Source: Tanypteryx hageni
Taxonomy: Eukaryota; Arthropoda; Insecta; Odonata; Petaluridae
Reading direction: 5' to 3'
Assembly: GCA_028673005.1 (NCBI GenBank)
Contig: CM054118.1
Span: 89,442,858 to 89,506,857, forward strand
Length of the DNA: 64,000 nucleotides
How positions within the stretch are numbered: position 1 is the first letter of the stretch; each line of letters starts with the position of its first letter. This document shows, in pieces, positions 56,865 through 64,000 of this stretch. The notes below the pieces were generated by a model. The model had not been told where the DNA came from. It saw only the letters and a program-made list of their open reading frames with translations, and searched no databases. The position numbers and the translations under genes were made by a program.

Positions 56865-56934
56865 AAATGATAGTTGAAAAACAGCACTGGTAGAAGTTCT
56901 AAAACGTTTAATTGCAGTGTTTCTTACCTAGGAA

Positions 56935-57575
56935 AGACATTTCAAAATGAATTTATAGCCCTATTAGGAAATAAAATTAAAGATGTGGTTTTAAATGAAA
57001 TAAAAAAAAGCTAGATATTTTTCGGTTAAAATTGACTGTACCCCAGATATCTTTAGAAAAAATGAGTTTAGTCATAAGATAAGTAAACACACAAGAAAGG
57101 AACACTGAATTATGTGACATAATTCAAATAGAAGAACAATTTACTAGCTTTGTGAGCATCCAAAATTCCAGTGGTGCAGAAATGGCAACAATAGTTTTGA
57201 GAGAGCTCGAAGAACTAAATTTAAATTATATGCGTGGACAGGGTGATACGTAATGGGTCCAATATGAGAGGGAAAAAGGTGGAGAGTTCAAACTTGGATT
57301 AGTATTTTTTGTACCATGTAGCACCCATTCCTTAAGTATAGTTCTTTATGATGCTGCCAATTCTAACATGTAAGCTGTTCAGTATTTTGAAACAATCAAA
57401 TACATTTATATTTTTTTTCTTTGTCTACCCACTGCTGGAATATTCTTTTGAAAGATGTTTCTGATTTTACTGTAAAATCTTTAATTGTAACTCACTGAGA
57501 AAGTCATGTGGATGCTGTTAAAGTGATTAGGTATCAAATTGTAGGGATTTATGAAGCCCTGACATCCATTTATCT
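56935..57575 (+). mobile_element. hAT-family (ZMYM/DUF4371-type) transposase remnant
   Basis: Broken plus-strand frames read LQNEFI-like KTFQNEFIALLGNKIKDVVL, then EEQFTSFVSIQNSSGAEMAT, ELEELNLNYMRGQGD, and FFVPCSTHSLSIVLYDAANS. This order is that of the hAT-derived domain shared with ZMYM1-like proteins. Stops are frequent; no ends were identified. Confidence 0.72.
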
Positions 57576-58096
57576 ACATTTCGACACTTTGCATCATCAT
57601 CAGGACTCATGATGTGTGGTGATCACCGAGCGAACATTTGTTTTGAATCTGATAATTATACAGAAATTACTTCCTATTATTTTATATATTATCTTAAGAT
57701 ATTATCACACTCTTTTATCAAATAAAATGTATGAATTTATAATAATTTTAACAAAAATAAAGTTTTAAGAAAAATAGTCTAATAGACAAATGTTTAGTAT
57801 TAATGTCCCACCTTGACCATGTTTACCAGTCTAGGGTTAAAAGCATTGAGGTCGTTGCCATGATTTTTATACATTTCCATATTAAAAAGAGGAAAAATTC
57901 AGACTTTTTCCGATTAAAAGCAAATATATTTACACTAATTTGGTACATATTTGAATTCTGCCTTCAAAAATTACAAACTCCGTTCTTTCAGCTAGACAAC
58001 TGTTTTTTCTCGAGCTCATATCCCAATTTTAAGTCATTTAAATATGCGTTTTTAAAATGCCTTGCACTGAATCCCATGCTTTTCTGCATTGATTTA
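57576..58096. other. slo intron, nothing recognised
   Basis: A 114-codon plus frame (57803-58147) has no recognisable motif. On the minus strand near 57600 a cctgatgatgatg...gtcgaaa string weakly resembles a hammerhead core but lacks proper stems. Confidence 0.35.
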
Positions 58097-59105
58097 CAAG
58101 TGATGCTCGATTTACGCCATAGATACGTTCTGAGGATTATGGCGTAAATCAAAAGTTATTTGCCGGCAGTATTTGATCATGTACAATGGCGGCTCCTATC
58201 ATAAGGGATAGTGAGATTAATTCCTACCAAAACATTTTAAACGTCAGTAACATCTTTCTTTATGATGTTGTAAATTCAGTAATTAATTTATTCCTTTATT
58301 AATAATATTCCTTGAATATTATCAATGGAAATAATGCGTTATAAATTTATCATGCAAGTGATATTGTAAAACTTTTCTATACATTGATTGTCCTGTGAAA
58401 AAATTCGAAATAGTAATCTAGGGGTTCCAAAATTATGCTCACGTGCATGCACAAAATTATGACAAAATGTCCCCACCAGTTAAAAGGCATATGAGCTGGT
58501 ACCAATCATATAAATTAAAGGAGTACCATTCCCAAACTTAAAGTCAGGAATTGTTCTTATTGTAGAATCACTAAGTCCCAATGCTTGCCGAACGTCAATG
58601 TTTCTCTCACCACATTCAAACCTTTTAAGAACCTCTATTTTAATTTATAAGGAAAGAGACTTTCTACATTTTTTCACATCCTTCCTTCCCATGATAGAAT
58701 CACTGCTAACTCTTTTGAAGCTTATTTTAAGACAAGGGGATATAATAAAGTATATTAAGAATTAAACTCACAGAGGTAAATGACAGCTAAATGGAAAACG
58801 TTAGCACTATGAAAGACGACAACAGCTAAACTGCCAACTGTATATGTATGCCTACATACGTATAAATTTGAGTTGAAAGAAAATGAACATGAGACTTCAC
58901 AATGTAACAGTATCTATAGTATATATTGTAAACTTTCTCGCCGAGCGATAGGATGCGTGTTGGACTTCACGATGTAACATTTAAAGGTAAAGGAGGTGTA
59001 GAAATGAGCAAGGTGGCACAAATAGGATGTTATTTGTATGTTCATTATAAATGGTGTTAAAATGAAAGGTCCTAAATGGGATTGGCATAAATCGAGCGTT
59101 GCCTG
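58097..59105 (-). mobile_element. Internally deleted Tigger/jerky-like element
   Basis: Left end caagtgatgctcgatttacg; reverse complement of right end caggcaacgctcgatttatg. TA flanks on both sides (58095-58096, 59106-59107). On the minus strand, KRFECGERNIDVRQALGLSD then STIRTI (about 58625-58550) is the psq helix-turn-helix of a jerky/Tigger transposase. The rest of the protein is lost. Confidence 0.82.
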
Positions 59106-59244
59106 TACATGCTTTTCCTATGGGGCAAAAATGCAGCCAAAACATCTCCTTAAAATATGAATTTTCCCAATTTCAGATTTTTCTGTTTGGTTCTAACCAA
59201 AAAACCTATAATCATGCCCAATTTCAAGTCTCCAGCTCATCTGG

Positions 59245-60020
59245 AAGTGCATACTGCAAGCATTTCATCTCACCTTGAAAAAACATTAATTTTTCAGAGA
59301 GATATTTCATCATGGGAAATATTTCTTTAATTCAAAAGATTTCTCCTTTGGACTGATTTTCGTTTTTTCCTTATGGAACAATAATGGAGTAAAACAATCG
59401 CTAATTTTTGAAATTTTAGGACTATTATACTTTTTCCACATTGGGTTTATAATGCCACACATTTATGCCAAATTTTAAATTTGTAGTACATTTAGAAGTG
59501 AGATAACATTTATCTAATTGTTTAAATTTAAATAATTTTTAACGGCCGCAATAACAATTTCATGGATACATTGAAATGTTTATTGGTTTATATAGACTAA
59601 ACTCTAAATAACTTAAAGATTTCAGCTCTCTAACTCGCCCTGTAGTATCTAAACATTTACCAATTTTTTTAAACTTGAAGAATTTTTAACTGCCAAACAA
59701 ATTAAAATATCAAAATTTGTATAATCTCTATTTCGTTTTTTTATATTTCCTACCTGAAAAAATTTCAGCTCCATAGCACATTTGGAAATAAATAAACCTT
59801 GAAAATTTGTTTAAACAATTGCGAATTTTTAGCGGCCGCATCGTTGTACTTTTTCAAGATTTTCGTTTTTTCTAGTCGGTTTTGCACAAAATCCTACCTA
59901 ACAAAAAAATTTTGAATCTCCAGCTCATCTGGAAGTGCCTAAAGATTGTATGTTATATGCTCCTCTGTAAGGAGCGTCTATATATAATGATATATATGAC
60001 ATATCATAAGTAAGAAGCAG
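59245..60020 (+). repeat. Dispersed repeat R5, copy with downstream extension
   Basis: Matches 41505-42225 end to end. It carries the ctcctctgtaaggagcgtct and taatgatatatatgacatat segment that, in the 38765 copy, is interrupted by the TA array and PLE copy B. Confidence 0.8.
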
Positions 60021-60044
60021 CTATATAATATAGATATATACTAG

Positions 60045-60630
60045 TAAAAGGTGCTTGCATTCTGCAAACACTTCAGATCATTTTATTTATAATATTTTTT
60101 TAATTCAAATCTTGTACTTCTGCATTGATTTTTGTTCTTTCCTCATGGGACAATATTGGAGTCACCTGATGACAGGCGAAACCGGATTGAATAAATTGGT
60201 CTAGTGGAAATTTACAGTTCACTTTTATTTACATTACCTTTGTGTGAATTTGCACCAGGCTCTAAATAACTAAAAAGATTTAGCTCCCTAGCTTGTCCAC
60301 TAGTACCTAAAGATTTATCTAATTGTTTAAAATTTAAGAATTTTTAACAGCAAAATAAATTAATACATCAGAATTTCTATAATCCTTATTCGGTTATTTT
60401 ATGAATTCTACCTTTACAAAAAATTTCAGCTTTGTAGCACATTCAGAAATACATAAACATTAAATATTTGTGAATTTTTAATGGCCGCATTATTTAGCTT
60501 TTTTGATATTTTCAACTTTGATAATCGGTTATGCACATAGTCCTACCAACATAAAAAATGAAGTCTCTAATATATATATATATATATATATATGAGATAT
60601 AAGTAAGAAGCAGCTGTATAGTATAGATAA
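60045..60630 (+). repeat. Dispersed repeat R5, rearranged copy
   Basis: Begins aaaggtgcttgcattctgca like the others. After caatattggagt it switches to a foreign segment (60165-60255, cacctgatgacaggcgaaac onward), then resumes R5 at gctctaaataact. The foreign piece shares its hammerhead-like core and gtggaaat...acagttc sequence with the 217-bp insert at 25489. Confidence 0.72.
60569..60593. repeat. (TA)n microsatellite
   Basis: About 12 TA units inside the R5 copy. Confidence 0.9.
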
Positions 60631-60654
60631 TATATAGTATATATACACAAACAA

Positions 60655-60850
60655 ACAAAAATGAGGAAGAGAAAAGATAAAATAAGATATGGATGGCAAC
60701 TAGGCATTGCAGGAAGTCAAGTGGCCACTTATAATTTGGAGAGCCTGAAAAGCTTATGCCATACATTTCTCCATGGTGTCTCCCTGATAACCGGAGCAGT
60801 TGTCTAAATGGTAAATTTCCAATGAGCTTCCTGTGACACCTAGTTGCCAC
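60655..60850. mobile_element. Decayed palindromic PLE fragment
   Basis: The left part (gaggaagagaaaagataaaa to atggatggcaactaggcatt) is a diverged minus-oriented PLE tail. The right part (cttcctgtgacacctagttg to ccacccatat) is the same box in plus orientation. The layout matches the tail-out dimers at 12832 and 33772 but with more divergence. TA/TG arrays flank it. Confidence 0.65.
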
Positions 60851-60897
60851 CCATATATGTGTGTATGTATGTATATATATACAGATAAGTGTACAAT

Positions 60898-60952
60898 TGG
60901 TTTCCACCAACACCTTGTTGCCACCATCATCACTACCTTTTCTTTTCCTTAA

Positions 60953-60954
<2 letters not shown>
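60898..60954 (+). mobile_element. PLE tail fragment
   Basis: caccaacaccttgttgccac and atcatcactaccttttcttt are the last bases of the PLE 3' end, in plus orientation, running into a (TA)n array. Confidence 0.85.

Positions 60955-61018
<64 letters not shown>
60955..61018. repeat. (TA)n microsatellite
   Basis: About 32 TA units after a PLE tail. Confidence 0.95.
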
Positions 61019-61021
<3 letters not shown>

Positions 61022-63306
61022 ATGGAACACATTTATCTGTGCTCATTAATCCAGAAATAACAGCCACACACAGCCAATTAAAATACATTATTTCAAATGA
61101 GATTCAAGCAAAATGCATAAAAAAGGCATCACAACTTTCATTTATTACAATGATTAACTGAATGACTTTCATCAGAATAAAGAAATCCAATTGAAGAAAT
61201 TTGAATAACTTGAAGTCTCTTTGAATTAATAAAATTTAGAATTAAAACCATGTTGTTCCATTCTTTGAAAATATCTACATGAAATTTTAACTATGAAATA
61301 CCCAGGTTCTCACAAATGGAAATCAAAGCAAACATTAGGCTTCACAAGAAAGGATTCCAAGCTATCGCACACAACACACAGCCATGATTACGAACAAAGC
61401 ATGATACAATATTAGAGCTCCAAATATTAAGCATTTGTTAAAGTGACTAATTACATTTTTGTGCTCTATTCTGTGCATGCACTCTACTTGTTTTAGGTAT
61501 TGAAAAAACGGCCAAATATCAACACAAAGTACAGTTACCTCCCAAAAAATAGGCAATTTCGTTCAAAGAAGCAAATGAAAAGGTATCATTACTGCAAATT
61601 ATGGTTTAAAATTTTAAAAATTTCATCCAATATAATAACTTTACTTACCCTTCTTAAGGTGGATTCAAACATTCCATGGAGAGCAATAATTACATTTCAT
61701 AACTTATTTATGAAACAAAGAGGCAATTTTGAGATAATTTTGAGGATGTCCAATAATATACTGTCTATGTAGGCAACAGTTTTGAATATTTTAATGCATG
61801 TAATTTACATTGCCTTGCCTTGTAGATATCTAAACCAGTGATGGGTTACCTGTTTTGTACTGTGGGTTAACCAATCTATGTGCAAAGCAGTGATTTTCCA
61901 TAAAATCAGTTTCTTTATCTTGAACGTTATGAATGAAGGCATAAAATTTCACTAGACTGAAGACTGTCCAGCTGTGTGAAAAGCAACAAACATCATTGAA
62001 CAAGTAAGCATTGTAGGCAAGAAGGTAATTATAGAAGAATAAGTAGAAGAGAGACAGATGACGGAGGAAACATTAAATTTATCCTCTTTCTCTTAGCAGG
62101 AATAAAAAAACATTCTCATGGTATAATTTGAAGATAGTCTTAAACAAAATTGGAATATAAATTGTTTCACCATGCCTATTACAGGATATAGCGAGGTCGA
62201 TTTGGCATGCAAATGACTCTTCTAAGATGGATTGATTTCATTTGGTGTGTATAAAGGTTCACAAAGCACACAGAAACTATTTCAACTATTTAAGTGAACT
62301 GTTAACCAGAAAAATGTGTTGCACCTTCATTTGTTTAAAAACATTTAAAGTGAACAATTAAAAACTACATTTAACATGTTATTAATGACATATAGTCATC
62401 CTTTAATTTTAAAATATCACTAAGGTAACTTCAAACAAAACAAAGAAATAAAATAGATAAAAATAATTTTTATTTTAAAATTCAGACTGAAAATTGTATG
62501 GATATCACTGCATGTAATAAATAATGGAGAATCATAACAGTCATATTTAATCTACAGAAAAGATGAAATTTATGTAAGAGTTAGTTTTGGATAGTATTTG
62601 AAAAACTTTTTTATAGTCCTTTTGTGGTTTACTTTGTTGCTTCAACATTAATTTACATGTATTTAAATTTGTTTTCTTAAAATATCAAGTACAGGAAAAA
62701 ACAAACATGCAATGTAAAACTGAGTATAAATTAGCATATTTCTCAATTATCTTCATACTGACATATCATGTGTTATAAAGAAGTTACCAATTAAAAGGAT
62801 TGCTTATAATCTCATTAAATAAAGCTGTTTAAGAAAAATAATTTCATTTTCTAAAAACTTTCCATTTTCCATGAAAAAAGAAGATCTTCATTGCATGTAA
62901 TGGAAAGGAAACTCACTAAAAAGATATGATAGATGAGAAAATTAATTTTGAAAATCTCAGAAAAAGGATTTCCAGTTGCCATGGCTGCAGGTTCAGGATG
63001 AAAAACTAAACAAACAACCCATAGATTTTTCAAAATGTGTAAATGTAAATGAGGTCTGGAGGTTGAAAATTGGGATAAATTATAAAATTATAAATGAATG
63101 TAACTCAAATGGATCTCACTGATCAACAAAAATAATAATATCACTTATTTTTTAGTGACAGTTTTATTTTCATCAAATTAGGAAAATATTCTTAAATCCT
63201 TAATCAACCTCCAAACTGATAAGATGAACAACCAATCTGCAAAGATAATGGATGAACAAAATGTTGGATGAACATAAGAGTTTTCAAGTGACTTTCTAAA
63301 CCTCAC
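61019..63306. other. slo intron, nothing recognised
   Basis: AT-rich sequence between the last PLE locus and the alternative slo exon. No mobile element, repeat boundary or further exon found. Confidence 0.45.
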
Positions 63307-63412
63307 CTTTACCCTTTGTAGATCAATTGGATTCATAATTGAGCCCTGGAAGAATTCAACAGTAGTGAAATGCCTCTTGAATAGACCCTCCAGTTCTAAG
63401 TCAGGGGGCTTT
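63307..63412 (-). CDS. slo: slowpoke alternative exon, distal copy (pair 1)
   Basis: A 106-nt exon encoding (R)[19 protein letters not shown] then [16 protein letters not shown], part of RCK1. Acceptor ggccaagcag before AAAGCC, donor gtgagg after GTAAAG. It begins in phase 2 (one base completes an Arg codon) and ends in phase 0, joining 46709-46861 in frame. It closely matches one of the two variants known at this alternatively spliced site in insect slo. Its partner lies 536 bp upstream in the gene (63949 onward). Using both or neither would break the frame. Confidence 0.94.
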
Positions 63413-63948
63413 CTGCTTGGCCGGAACAAAATACCAGACAAGTTCAGTGGTGTAGAATCGACAAAAAAAGAAAAAATTAATGAAATTAATCAGCATGGCT
63501 TATAATTAGTATGAAATACAGGTGAGGCACCATACAGGCAGACATTCTTTTGTAGAATTTGAAAAATGACCACATGCAGACGGGGAGCCAGCCAAACTGA
63601 AACCTGTAGCATAGGGAATATTAGTACAATGCACACCAATTACAATTATAAGCACTTAATTTAAAGAAACATTACGAAGGTAAAATGAGAATTATTGCCA
63701 ATGCAATACTAACTACTTATGATATATAAACTCTGCCAAGCTTTTCATCTAAGTATTAAATTTTATTAAATAAAAAGCTACACCCCTACAAGTGCAAAAA
63801 ATGAACATCAAAGAAAACTATATGCAGAATTACCCCTAAAGGTTAATATTTCAGCCTGGGTGACATGGGCATGACCTGTGCACTTAGGGGAAATAAAACG
63901 AAACCAAATCAATCCAACTTAACTCTATGACATTCCAAGGGGGTTTAC
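63413..63948. other. Short intron between the pair 1 exons
   Basis: 536 bp with no recognised mobile element. If exon choice depends on local RNA pairing or on intron signals, they could be here, but I see no obvious inverted repeat. Confidence 0.5.
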
Positions 63949-64000
63949 CTTCACTCTTTCTAGATCTACCGCATTCATCATTGATCCCTGAAAAAACTCC
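63949..64000 (-). CDS. slo: slowpoke alternative exon, proximal copy (pair 1, partial)
   Basis: The last 52 nt of an exon cut by the window edge. It encodes EFFQGSMMNAVDLERVK and ends AAG before the donor gtaaac, phase 0. It aligns with the end of 63307-63412 (13 of 17 residues identical, [17 protein letters not shown]), and the MMNAVDLERVK form matches the other variant known at this site in insect slo. Its acceptor and first half lie beyond 64000. Confidence 0.9.

Noticed and set aside
57575..57610. Third hammerhead-like string (cctgatgatgatg...gtcgaaa, minus strand)
   Set aside because: Stem II is at most three weak pairs and there is no palindromic stem III or matching stem I.
6537..61030. 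Open frames coding for YIYIYI... runs at many places (for example 13412-13867, 35172-35381, 40474-40968, 60512-61030)
   Set aside because: They are translations of (TA)n arrays plus PLE 3' non-coding sequence. The protein-like parts do not correspond to any PLE protein, and the same DNA is read in several frames.

Overview
This is a eukaryotic, AT-rich window. The only host gene I can recognise is on the minus strand: part of the large-conductance calcium-activated potassium channel gene slowpoke (BK, KCNMA1-type). Its predicted protein matches the arthropod form closely, and two of its coding segments occur as tandem exon pairs at positions where insect slo genes are known to splice alternatively. 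I therefore read the source as an arthropod with large, transposon-filled introns. The order cannot be fixed from this sequence.

The seven slo exons run from high to low coordinates: 63949-64000 (cut by the window edge) and 63307-63412 (an alternative pair), 46709-46861, 37769-37924, 18990-19102 and 18357-18469 (a second alternative pair, both 113 nt), and 16650-16805. Joined with one member of each pair they give one uninterrupted frame through the RCK1 region of the cytosolic gating ring. All complete exons have AG/GT borders. Upstream exons (pore, voltage sensor) and downstream exons (RCK2, tail) are not in the window.

Everything else recognisable is mobile or repetitive DNA, mostly in three introns of 16.4, 8.8 and 18.7 kb and in the 16.6 kb left of the last exon. 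Left part (1-16.6 kb): a decayed Helitron (1-3062), a pogo-like remnant, an apparently intact Tigger/pogo transposon (7408-10156), and Penelope-like element (PLE) fragments each bordered by TA or CA arrays. Middle (19-37 kb): a hAT element whose left junction is triplicated, a LINE (ORF1, EN and RT remnants) interrupted by a 217-bp insert with a hammerhead-ribozyme-like core, nested Tigger-like elements and more PLE pieces. Centre right (37-46 kb): the longest PLE copy (RT plus GIY-YIG endonuclease), hAT and Tigger-like non-autonomous elements and dispersed repeats. Right part (46-63 kb): mariner, hAT, piggyBac-like and Tigger-like remnants, a 520-bp foldback, a tRNA-derived SINE and another PLE locus.

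The strongest unexplained pattern is the PLE family: every copy lies against (TA)n arrays (CA-rich in one case), and several short copies are palindromic, with two 3' tails pointing outward into the arrays. Second is the 217-bp insertion with perfect 9-bp target duplications and a compact hammerhead-like motif. Third is the pair of slo mutually exclusive exon sets. Coordinates of degraded elements are approximate (about 5-20 bp). All homology calls come from reading translated motifs, not from searches.
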